A DNA stretch of 64,000 nt from DASUPK01 sp963736685 (GTDB lineage Bacteria; Actinomycetota; Thermoleophilia; Solirubrobacterales; 70-9): NCBI GenBank assembly GCA_963736685.1, contig CAVTPZ010000003.1, positions 1 to 64,000 of the forward strand, read 5' to 3'. Positions 57,628-64,000 of this stretch are shown here, one piece after another (position 1 is the stretch's first letter; the number at the start of each line of letters is the position of its first letter). A model generated the notes under the pieces. That model was not told the origin of the DNA. It did not search any database and saw only the letters and a list, made by a program, of their open reading frames with translations. The position numbers and the translations under genes were made by a program.

Positions 57628-58385
57628 GCGCCCGGGGTCTCGGGATAGATGAACTTGTGGCCGAGCAGCTCGGCCACGGTGACGAACTTGTAGCCCTGGT
57701 GGCGAAAGTGGGAGAGGATCGCCGGCAGGGCGGCGACGGTCTCGCTGCGATTGCCCCCGCCGTCGTGCATGACGACGATCGAGCCGTTGTGGGCGTTCGA
57801 GATGACGTTCGAGACGATCGCGCCGACCCCCGGAGTGGCCCAATCGCGCGGGTCGACGTCCCAGTTGACGGTGGTCATGTGAAGCGCGTGGGCACGGGAG
57901 ATCACGCCACTGTTGACGGCGCCGTCCGGCGGACGGAAGTCGCAGGGCCGAAAGCCGGTGGCACGGCGGATCAGCCGGTTCGTCTCGTGCATCGACGCGC
58001 TTGAGGGATCGACCTCGTGATGCAGCGTGTGGTTGCCGATCTCGTTTCCCTGCCTGAGGATCTTGGTCATGACCTCGGCGCGGCCCGGCGTCTCCTGGCC
58101 GATCTCGAAGAAGGTCGCGTGCGAATCAAAGCGCCGCAGCACCCGCAGCACCTCGGGTGTGTAGTCGCTGGGACCGTCGTCGAAGCCGATGGCGATCCGC
58201 TTGCGGCCCCGTGGACCGTTGGTGGCGAAGGAGGGGCCGCCGTGAGTGCACCCGGTCGGCGTGACGGGATTCGCCCCGTTGTTCCGAGGCCGGGCGGGAG
58301 CAGGCCGCCGGGCCCCGGCGCTTGCGCCTGAGGCTGCGAGGAGGGTCAAGGACGCCACAGCGATGAGGATGATCCGGCCCTGCAT
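57624..58385 (-). CDS. Secreted polysaccharide deacetylase (NodB domain, CE4)
   Basis: 253 aa from ATG 58385. Signal peptide MQGRIILIAVASLTLLAASGASA. CE4 motifs: catalytic and metal FDDGPSDYT, zinc-binding GNEIGNHTLHHEVD, motif 3 DFRPPDGAVN, VNWDVDPRDW, and HDGGGNRSETVAALP. Likely de-N-acetylates peptidoglycan or another amino-sugar polymer outside the cell. The open frame upstream to 58586 is Arg/Ser noise antisense to the MFS gene. Confidence 0.92.
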   Translation of the reverse strand: MQGRIILIAVASLTLLAASGASAGARRPAPARPRNNGANPVTPTGCTHGGPSFATNGPRGRKRIAIGFDDGPSDYTPEVLRVLRRFDSHATFFEIGQETPGRAEVMTKILRQGNEIGNHTLHHEVDPSSASMHETNRLIRRATGFRPCDFRPPDGAVNSGVISRAHALHMTTVNWDVDPRDWATPGVGAIVSNVISNAHNGSIVVMHDGGGNRSETVAALPAILSHFRHQGYKFVTVAELLGHKFIYPETPGA

Positions 58386-58461
58386 CGGACTCCCCGAGTC
58401 TCGCGCACGGGGTATCCGCGCGCAAGGGGCCGACGTGGGCTCCGCGCTAGGCTCGATCTCA

Positions 58462-60099
58462 GTGGAGGACGAGCGCCGACGCCTGCGCTTCACCATCATT
58501 GCGACGATCCTGGGGTCGATCGTCGTCTTCCTCGATGCGACGGTCGTCAACGTCGCCCTGCCGGCCATCAGCGACGATCTGGGCACGGGCCTGGCTGACC
58601 AGCAATGGGTGGTCGAGGCCTATCTGCTTGCGCTGGTCGCCCTGCTGCTCGTCGGGGGATCGCTCGGTGACCAGTTCGGCCGGCGCCGGATCTTCATCAT
58701 CGGGCTCGGGCTCTTCGGCGTCACCTCGATCCTCTGTGGGCTCGCCCCGAGCAGCGGGTTCCTGATCGCCGCGCGGGGGCTTCAGGGTCTCGCTGGGGCT
58801 CTCCTGGTGCCTGGGTCGCTCGCGATCCTGGCAGCGACATTCGAGGGCGCCGAGCGGGGAAAGGCGGTGGGGACCTGGACCGCGTGGACGGGCATCGCGA
58901 CCGTCATCGGCCCGGCCGGAGGCGGTGCGCTGATCGAGGCCTTCTCCTGGCGCGCGATCTTCCTGGTCAACGTGCCGCTCATCCTGGTGACGATGTGGAT
59001 CGCGCAGCGCTTCGTCCGGGAGAGCGTCGATCCGGACGCCGATCGCCACATCGACTGGCTCGGGATCGTGATGTCCGCGGTCGGCCTCGGCCTCCCGGTC
59101 TTCGCACTGATCCAGCAGCCCACGCACGGATGGGGCGACCCGATGGTGTACGGCTCGCTGATCGCCGGCATCGTGATCTTCGCGCTCTTCCTCGTCTGGG
59201 AATCCCGCTACCGCCACGCGATCCTCGACCTGAGCCTGTTCAAGGTGCGGAACTTCGCGGTCACGAACATCGAGACGCTCGTCGTGTACGCGGGCCTCTT
59301 CGGCGCGTTCTTCTTCATCACCCTGTTCCTGCAGCAGACGGCCGGGTACTCCCCGATCGGCGCGGGACTCGCAACCACCCCCGTCTCGATCGTCATGTTC
59401 ATCCTCTCGCCGCGCTTCGGGAAGATGTCGACGGGGATCGGGCCTCGGGTGCCGATGTCGGTCGGACCGGTCGTCGGTGGGATCGGGCTGCTGATGTTGA
59501 TGACGGTGGATGCCGACCCCAACTACCTCACACAGGTGCTGCCGGGCCTCCTGGTCTTCGCGGTCGGCCTGTCGGCGACGGTCGCGCCGCTGACGGCCAC
59601 CGCCCTCAATTCGGTCCCGGAACATCAGGTCGGAGTCGCCTCGGGGATCAACAACGGCGTCTCGCGGGTCGCCGGGCTGTTGGCGATCGCAATCCTCGGG
59701 GCACTGATCGCGGGGAGCTTCACCTCGACCATCGACGACAACCTGAAGGGAACACAGCTCTCGCCCCAGGCGCAGAAGGTTGTCTCGAATGCCAAGGAGA
59801 AGCCGCTGGGCGCCGCGGACACGGCTGGTCTGGCGGTGACGGAGGCCGCCACCGTCGACGATGCCGTCACCGACGCCTCCACCAAGTCGTTCCATCTCGG
59901 GATTGCGGCCGGGGGAATCCTGATGATCATCGGTGGCGTGATCGCGGGCATCGGCCTGCGCAATCCGAGCCGTGAGACGGAGTACGAGGCGCCCGGCGCC
60001 GCCACCGCGGGCGAGTGCGCTCACTGCCCGGATCACCTGGACGCGACCCCGAGGCGCGAGGACGAAGCCGAGCCCGAACCCGTCGCCGGACCCACGTAG
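58462..60099 (+). CDS. MFS drug:H+ antiporter (DHA2/EmrB type)
   Basis: 545 aa from GTG 58462; a GTG at 58435 and earlier starts in the same frame are possible. IVVFLDATVVNVALPAISDDL, motif A GGSLGDQFGRRR, GLQGLAGALLVPGSLAIL and about 14 helices. A periplasmic-side insertion (DDNLKGTQLSPQAQKVV, then AATVDDAVTDAS) precedes the last helix; the C-terminal tail is acidic and carries CAHCPDHL. The Cys-x-x-Cys tail could bind metal. Drug or metabolite export; substrate unknown. Confidence 0.88.
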   Translation: MEDERRRLRFTIIATILGSIVVFLDATVVNVALPAISDDLGTGLADQQWVVEAYLLALVALLLVGGSLGDQFGRRRIFIIGLGLFGVTSILCGLAPSSGFLIAARGLQGLAGALLVPGSLAILAATFEGAERGKAVGTWTAWTGIATVIGPAGGGALIEAFSWRAIFLVNVPLILVTMWIAQRFVRESVDPDADRHIDWLGIVMSAVGLGLPVFALIQQPTHGWGDPMVYGSLIAGIVIFALFLVWESRYRHAILDLSLFKVRNFAVTNIETLVVYAGLFGAFFFITLFLQQTAGYSPIGAGLATTPVSIVMFILSPRFGKMSTGIGPRVPMSVGPVVGGIGLLMLMTVDADPNYLTQVLPGLLVFAVGLSATVAPLTATALNSVPEHQVGVASGINNGVSRVAGLLAIAILGALIAGSFTSTIDDNLKGTQLSPQAQKVVSNAKEKPLGAADTAGLAVTEAATVDDAVTDASTKSFHLGIAAGGILMIIGGVIAGIGLRNPSRETEYEAPGAATAGECAHCPDHLDATPRREDEAEPEPVAGPT

Positions 60100-60108
60100 G
60101 CTGCAGCG

Positions 60109-60540
60109 ATGCCGAACCTTCCTCCGGAAGCGCGAGTGATCCTCGAGTCCGGTCGGCTGGCCCACTTCGCCACGATCAACCCTGATGGCGCGCCACAGGT
60201 GACCTGCATCTGGGTCGGCCTCGACGGCGACGAGATCGTCAGTGGCCACCTGCCGCGCAACCAGAAGGTGAAGAACGTCGAGCGCGACCCGCGCGTGGTC
60301 ATCTCGATGGAGGGCGCCGATGACGACGACGAGTACGGGCTGCGCGAGTACCTCGTGATCCGCGGCCTCGCGCGTGTCGAGGAGGGCGGCGCCCCCGAGC
60401 TGCTCCAGCGGCTGGCGCAGGTCTACCTCGGCCCGGGAGTGAAGTTCCCGCCGATGGACGACCCGCCGCCCGGATACGTGATCAGGACGACGCCCGAGAG
60501 GATCGGCGGGCTCGGCCCCTGGACGGGTAAGGGCGTCTGA
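60109..60540 (+). CDS. PPOX-class (F420- or FMN-dependent) oxidoreductase
   Basis: 143 aa from ATG 60109, nine bases after the MFS gene. GRLAHFATINPDGAPQVTCIWVGLDGDEIVSGHL, KVKNVERDPRVVIS and the C-terminal VIRTTPERIGGLGPW are the split beta-barrel family pattern of actinobacterial PPOX/F420-dependent enzymes. Reaction and substrate unknown. Cofactor choice is inferred from the family. Confidence 0.88.
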   Translation: MPNLPPEARVILESGRLAHFATINPDGAPQVTCIWVGLDGDEIVSGHLPRNQKVKNVERDPRVVISMEGADDDDEYGLREYLVIRGLARVEEGGAPELLQRLAQVYLGPGVKFPPMDDPPPGYVIRTTPERIGGLGPWTGKGV

Positions 60541-60566
60541 CCCTGACCTTCCTATAGTCCTGCGCC

Positions 60567-61553
60567 GTGCGCATCTTCAGCGGCATCCAGCCGACGGGGC
60601 AAAAGCACCTCGGCAACTACATCGGGGCCATCCGCCAGTACGTCGACGGCCAGGACCGGGGTGATCCCGCGATCTATTGCATCGTCGACCTCCATGCGCT
60701 CACCGTTCCCTGGGACCCGGTGACCCTTCGAGAGAGCGTCTACGACACGACCGCCATCCTGCTCGCCGCCGGCCTCGACCCGGAGCGCTGCATCCTCTTC
60801 CGCCAGTCCGACGTCCGCGAGCACTCCGAGCTCACCTGGTATCTCGGGGCCCTGACCGCGCACGGCGATCTCAACCGGATGACGCAGTTCAAGGAGAAGT
60901 CCGCGAAGCAGCGAGAGCTGGTCTCGGCGGGCCTCTTCTTCTATCCCGTCCTCCAGGCCGCGGACGTGCTCGCCTACAACGCCGAGGAGGTCCCAGTCGG
61001 CGAGGACCAGCGCCAGCACATCGAGCTGACGCGCGAGATCGCCAGGAGGTTCAACGAGCGCTTCGGTCCGATCTTCGTCGAGCCCGAGCTCCGGGTCCCA
61101 GAGGTGGGCGCCCGGATCATGGACCTGCAGGAGCCGACGAACAAGATGTCGACCACCGGCGGCAACCCCCAGGGGACCGTCCTGGTGCTCGACGACGCGA
61201 AGACGGTCACCAAGAAAATCAAGAGCGCGGTCACGGATTCGGGGTCCGAGGTGAAGCGCGGCGAGGGCAAGGAGGGGATCGCGAATCTGATCGAGATCCT
61301 CGCCGTGGCACGCGGCGCGACTGAAGAGGAGATCGAGCGTGGGTTCGAGGGCTCCGGCTACGGCGACTTCAAGGGCGCCGTTGCGGAGGCCGTCGTCGAG
61401 TATCTCGCGCCGGTCCGCGAGCGCTACGAGGAGCTGCGCCCGGATCAGGTCGCGCTCGAGGAGGCTCTCGGAGCGGGCGCGGAGAAGGCGCGCGCCATCG
61501 CGTCGCTGACCCTGGCCGAGGTCCGCGCAGCGATCGGCGTCGGTCCGGCCTGA
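60567..61553 (+). CDS. trpS: Tryptophanyl-tRNA synthetase
   Basis: 328 aa from GTG 60567. HIGH-type motif PTGQKHLGNYIGAIR, Trp-pocket FYPVLQAADVLAYNAEEVPVGEDQRQHIELTRE and KMSKS-type motif TNKMSTTGG. Class Ic synthetase charging tRNA-Trp. Followed after 21 bases by scpA. Confidence 0.97.
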   Translation: MRIFSGIQPTGQKHLGNYIGAIRQYVDGQDRGDPAIYCIVDLHALTVPWDPVTLRESVYDTTAILLAAGLDPERCILFRQSDVREHSELTWYLGALTAHGDLNRMTQFKEKSAKQRELVSAGLFFYPVLQAADVLAYNAEEVPVGEDQRQHIELTREIARRFNERFGPIFVEPELRVPEVGARIMDLQEPTNKMSTTGGNPQGTVLVLDDAKTVTKKIKSAVTDSGSEVKRGEGKEGIANLIEILAVARGATEEEIERGFEGSGYGDFKGAVAEAVVEYLAPVRERYEELRPDQVALEEALGAGAEKARAIASLTLAEVRAAIGVGPA

Positions 61554-61574
61554 GCTGGCTCTACTGTTTCCCGC

Positions 61575-62300
61575 GTGACCTCGGTCTCCGAGCTCGATCT
61601 CGACCTGGACGTATTCCAGGGTCCCTTCGACCTTCTGCTGGCCGTGCTGCTGCGAGAGGAGATCTCGCTTGCAGAGGTTCCGCTCGGTGAGATCGTCGTC
61701 GCCTACGTCGATCACATGGGGGAAGACGGCGAGCTCGCCCTCGACCTCGAGGCGGTCACCGAGTTCCTGGTGCTGATCGCCGCTCTCTGCGAGCTCAAGT
61801 CGCGGCTCCTGCTGCCGGCCGAGGAGGGCGAGGATGAACTCGGACCACAGGAGGCCGCGGACGAGCTGCTCGCCCGGATGCTCGAGTACCGCCGCTACAG
61901 CGAGGCCGCGCAGATGCTCAGCGAGCGGCTGGAGCGGGAGGGCGGAGTCCTCTACCGCTCGGCGCCCCTGCCGGCAGAGCTGCGTCGCGCGGCGCTCGAC
62001 GCGGCGACGCAGGTCTATGAGCCCGATCGTGTCGGCGTGGCTCTCGGCGACCTGCTCACGATCCCTCCGCCTCCCGACACCCGCCACATCCGGACGACGG
62101 TCACGCTCCAGCGGCGTCTCGGAGTCGTCAGGGATCTGCTCCGCACGCGCAAGACGCTGGACTTCGACGAGACCTTCGGCAAGGAGGACCGCTTCACGCA
62201 GGCGGTCACCCTCTTCGCCCTGCTCGAGCTCTATCGCCGCGGCGAGGCGACCTGGACCCAGACGGAGACGTTCGGCCGGATCGAGGTGCACGCGCAATGA
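61575..62300 (+). CDS. scpA: Segregation and condensation protein A
   Basis: 241 aa from GTG 61575. N-terminal LDVFQGPFDLLLAVLLREEISLAEVPLGEIV and LVLIAALCELKSRLLLP are ScpA (kleisin) signatures that bind the SMC neck; the C-terminal winged-helix piece is FDETFGKEDRFTQAVTLFALLELYRRGE. Bridges SMC heads in chromosome segregation. Overlaps scpB by 4 bases. Confidence 0.95.
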   Translation: MTSVSELDLDLDVFQGPFDLLLAVLLREEISLAEVPLGEIVVAYVDHMGEDGELALDLEAVTEFLVLIAALCELKSRLLLPAEEGEDELGPQEAADELLARMLEYRRYSEAAQMLSERLEREGGVLYRSAPLPAELRRAALDAATQVYEPDRVGVALGDLLTIPPPPDTRHIRTTVTLQRRLGVVRDLLRTRKTLDFDETFGKEDRFTQAVTLFALLELYRRGEATWTQTETFGRIEVHAQ

Positions 62301-62872
62301 CGGGTGACGGGTTGATCCAGACGATCGAGGCGCTGCTGTTCCTCTCCCCGGACCCGGTCTCCGCGGCCGAGCTTGCCGAGGCGATTGAGGTGGACGAGGA
62401 GTCCGTCGCTCAGGCGATCGACAGGCTGGAGCGCAGCCTCACCGACGATGGGCGGGGCGTGCAGCTCCGCCGAGTCGCCGGCGGCTACGCGCTCGCCGCG
62501 GTTCCGGATGCCGAGGGCGCGGCGCGGCGCCTCCTGGCGAAACCCCGCACTCCGCCGCTCACCCAGGCCCAGGCCGAGGTACTCGCGATCGTCGCCTACC
62601 TGCAGCCGGTGTCGCGGCCTGAGGTCGCCCGGATCCGCGGGGTCTCCTCGGACTCCGCCGTCGCCTCCCTCACCGAGCGGGGGATGATCGAGGAGCGGGG
62701 GCGGACCCAGTTCGGCGCGGTCACCTACGGGACGACGCCGCTGTTCGAGAAGCTCTTCGGCCTCTCCGGCCTGGATGCCCTGCCCGACCCCGCGCAGTTC
62801 GATCCGACCCCCGAGGACGAGCGCGAGCTGCGGGAGCGCCTGCTGAAGGCGGGTGAGCAGCGAGTCGAGTGA
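62297..62872 (+). CDS. scpB: Segregation and condensation protein B
   Basis: 191 aa from ATG 62297. IQTIEALLFLSPDPVSAAELAEAIEV, QLRRVAGGYALAAVPD, and AEVLAIVAYLQPVSRPEVARIRGVSSDSAVASL, RTQFGAVTYGTTPLFEKLFGLSGLDALP are ScpB winged-helix signatures. Binds ScpA as a dimer in the SMC complex. Confidence 0.95.
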   Translation: MTGDGLIQTIEALLFLSPDPVSAAELAEAIEVDEESVAQAIDRLERSLTDDGRGVQLRRVAGGYALAAVPDAEGAARRLLAKPRTPPLTQAQAEVLAIVAYLQPVSRPEVARIRGVSSDSAVASLTERGMIEERGRTQFGAVTYGTTPLFEKLFGLSGLDALPDPAQFDPTPEDERELRERLLKAGEQRVE

Positions 62873-63618
62873 GGGGCCGGCTGGCAGTGGGTCTCGTGCT
62901 GGCGGCGCTCGTGGCGGGAACGGCGGCGGGAGCTTCGGCCGAGCGGGTGGCGGGAACGTCGAGCGAGCAGGTCCTCGTCGGGCGCTCGGTTCAGAAGCGG
63001 CCGATCGAGGCGGTGCAGATCGGCGACCCGGTGGGGTCCCGCGTCGCGCTGGTGGTCGGAGTGATCCATGGCGACGAGCCCGGGGGCCTGCGCATCCTCG
63101 GCGCGATCAAGCGCCGCGCAGCCGATGAGCGGGCGGTGCTGGAGGGCACGCAACTCTGGATGATCGAGACGGTTAATCCAGATGGGGTGAAGGCACACAC
63201 GCGCAAGAACGCGCACGGCGTTGACCTGAACCGCAACTTCCCCTATCGATGGCAAGACGGCATCCCACATTCGAACGGCTACTACCCCGGCCCGCGACCG
63301 GCGTCCGAGCCGGAGACCCGCGCTGTGATGGCGTTCATTGGCCGAATCCATCCCGATCTCTCGATCTGGTACCACCAGCCCTGGGGGGCGGTTCTGGCCT
63401 GCCGGGGCAGACCGCCGATCGCGGCGGAGTACGCCAAGCTGGTCGGCATGCGCACCAGCTGCAGGGGCAAGGGCCTGCACGGCACGGCGATCACCTGGGC
63501 GATGCATGCGTTCCCTGGCAGCAGCGCCTTCGTGGTCGAGATGCCCTCCGGGAAGGTCTCCGGGGCGACGGCCGATCGCCAGGCCCGGGCGGCCCTGACG
63601 GTCGCGGAGGGCCGCTGA
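62869..63618 (+). CDS. Secreted M14-family zinc carboxypeptidase (short form)
   Basis: 249 aa from GTG 62869, overlapping scpB. Signal peptide (LAVGLVLAALVAGTAAGASA). Zinc ligands H67-x-x-E70 in GVIHGDEPGG and His in SIWYHQPWG; substrate Arg in VDLNRNFPYRWQ; general-base Glu in AFVVEMPSG. It is close to the MpaA/murein-peptide amidase type that trims gamma-D-Glu-DAP bonds, though exported here. Followed by a cell-wall amidase gene after one base. Confidence 0.88.
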   Translation: MRGRLAVGLVLAALVAGTAAGASAERVAGTSSEQVLVGRSVQKRPIEAVQIGDPVGSRVALVVGVIHGDEPGGLRILGAIKRRAADERAVLEGTQLWMIETVNPDGVKAHTRKNAHGVDLNRNFPYRWQDGIPHSNGYYPGPRPASEPETRAVMAFIGRIHPDLSIWYHQPWGAVLACRGRPPIAAEYAKLVGMRTSCRGKGLHGTAITWAMHAFPGSSAFVVEMPSGKVSGATADRQARAALTVAEGR

Positions 63619-63619
63619 G

Positions 63620-64000
63620 ATGATCCGCGTCCTCATCGCGCTGGCCGCGGTCGTCGCCACGATCGCCGCGGGCACGGGATCGGGCGCTGGGGCCGAGCCG
63701 CCGGCCGCCAGCACATATTCGGCGCCCACAAACACCGGCGCCGCATCTACTCCCAAGCCGCCGATCCACAAGATGCTGATCCCCTATCCGAAGAAGCGGA
63801 AGCGGGAGATGGCGGCGTACTCGAAGCACCACTACGGCCAGTACAAGTGGCGGCTGAACAATCCACAGCTGATCGTGGAGCACTACGCGGAGGCGGGCAG
63901 CATCGGCGCGATCTACAGCACCTTCAGGCCGGACACGCCCGATGTCGAGTTTCACGAGCTACCTGGTGTCTGCTCACATTTTGCGGTTTCAGCATCCGGG
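63620..64000 (+). CDS. N-acetylmuramoyl-L-alanine amidase-like protein, truncated by the window end
   Basis: ATG 63620, 127 codons before the window ends, frame still open. Signal peptide MIRVLIALAAVVATIAAGTG, then a Ser/Thr/Pro linker. MAAYSKHHYGQYKWRLNNPQLIVEHYAEAG carries the first zinc His of the amidase_2 (PGRP-like) fold, and DVEFHELPGVCSHFAV the second region. Likely cleaves MurNAc-L-Ala bonds outside the cell. Adjacent to the M14 peptidase, forming a wall-remodelling pair. Confidence 0.8.
   Translation, partial: MIRVLIALAAVVATIAAGTGSGAGAEPPAASTYSAPTNTGAASTPKPPIHKMLIPYPKKRKREMAAYSKHHYGQYKWRLNNPQLIVEHYAEAGSIGAIYSTFRPDTPDVEFHELPGVCSHFAVSASG

Noticed and set aside
1..64000. tRNA or rRNA genes, insertion sequences, prophage genes, replication origin
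   Set aside because: No T-loop GGTTCGAATCC pattern, rRNA blocks, transposase, integrase, phage structural genes or DnaA-box cluster were found by reading both strands.

Overview
The window is a GC-rich bacterial chromosome segment (about 70% G+C by eye, G/C at most third codon positions, many GTG/TTG starts, ATGA/GTGA stop-start overlaps). Gene content points to a diderm-lacking, high-GC Actinomycetota lineage, most plausibly Thermoleophilia/Solirubrobacterales (inference). Supporting signs are a dcw cluster without ftsA, a DAP-type MurE, an F420/PPOX-type oxidoreductase, Ku/LigD end joining, and many secreted proteins with Lys/Arg-rich tails.

Layout. (1) 1-714: end of a secreted protein, then a strong terminator. 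(2) 783-7332: a cobalamin riboswitch followed by an overlapping operon. It encodes two secreted proteins with transcobalamin C-terminal-like (DUF4430) domains, an ECF T subunit, a fused double ECF ATPase, and an S component fused to an extracellular alpha/alpha-toroid. Together these look like a split, membrane-tethered bacterial counterpart of transcobalamin driving vitamin B12 uptake. (3) 7353-12183: nitroreductase, GlpD, a degenerate Rho paralogue and a serine hydrolase. (4) 12294-17485, minus strand: Bax inhibitor-1, a TIR (Cap12-type) protein with a beta-rich tail, a CBS protein, a frameshifted haem peroxidase, a truncated haemoglobin and the DNA glycosylase Tag. (5) 17535-27740: secreted PASTA protein, DUF192, MFS, an unknown membrane-anchored protein, a two-component pair joined to cpaB, then VOC/AraC/macro genes, then the Tad pilus genes cpaF-tadB-tadC, and a lone Ada zinc domain. 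(6) 28195-44472: the dcw division and peptidoglycan cluster mraZ-rsmH-ftsL-ftsI-murE-murF-mraY-murD-ftsW-murG-murC-murB-ftsQ-ftsZ, with MraZ operator repeats overlapping a plausible promoter. (7) 44501-52027: glycine cleavage genes (gcvT, gcvH, gcvPA, gcvPB), interrupted by membrane proteins and a fluoride riboswitch-crcB-DUF190 unit. (8) 52094-56098, minus: secreted protein and a split NHEJ locus (LigD-Pol, Ku, ATP-dependent ligase). (9) 56147-64000: FetAB-type iron exporter, polysaccharide deacetylase, MFS, PPOX/F420 enzyme, trpS, scpA-scpB, M14 peptidase and the start of an amidase.

Two cross-cutting observations matter. First, a roughly 78-nt structured element with covarying stem arms occurs at 12195-12293 and 36147-36244, and what looks like a split or expanded version occurs at 54754-55088. 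Second, at least five genes (start of window, peroxidase, MFS, the 20123-21149 protein, cpaF) carry apparent single-base frameshifts. Either the source assembly has indel errors or these genes are decaying. The apparent CpaF-TadB fusion is one consequence.
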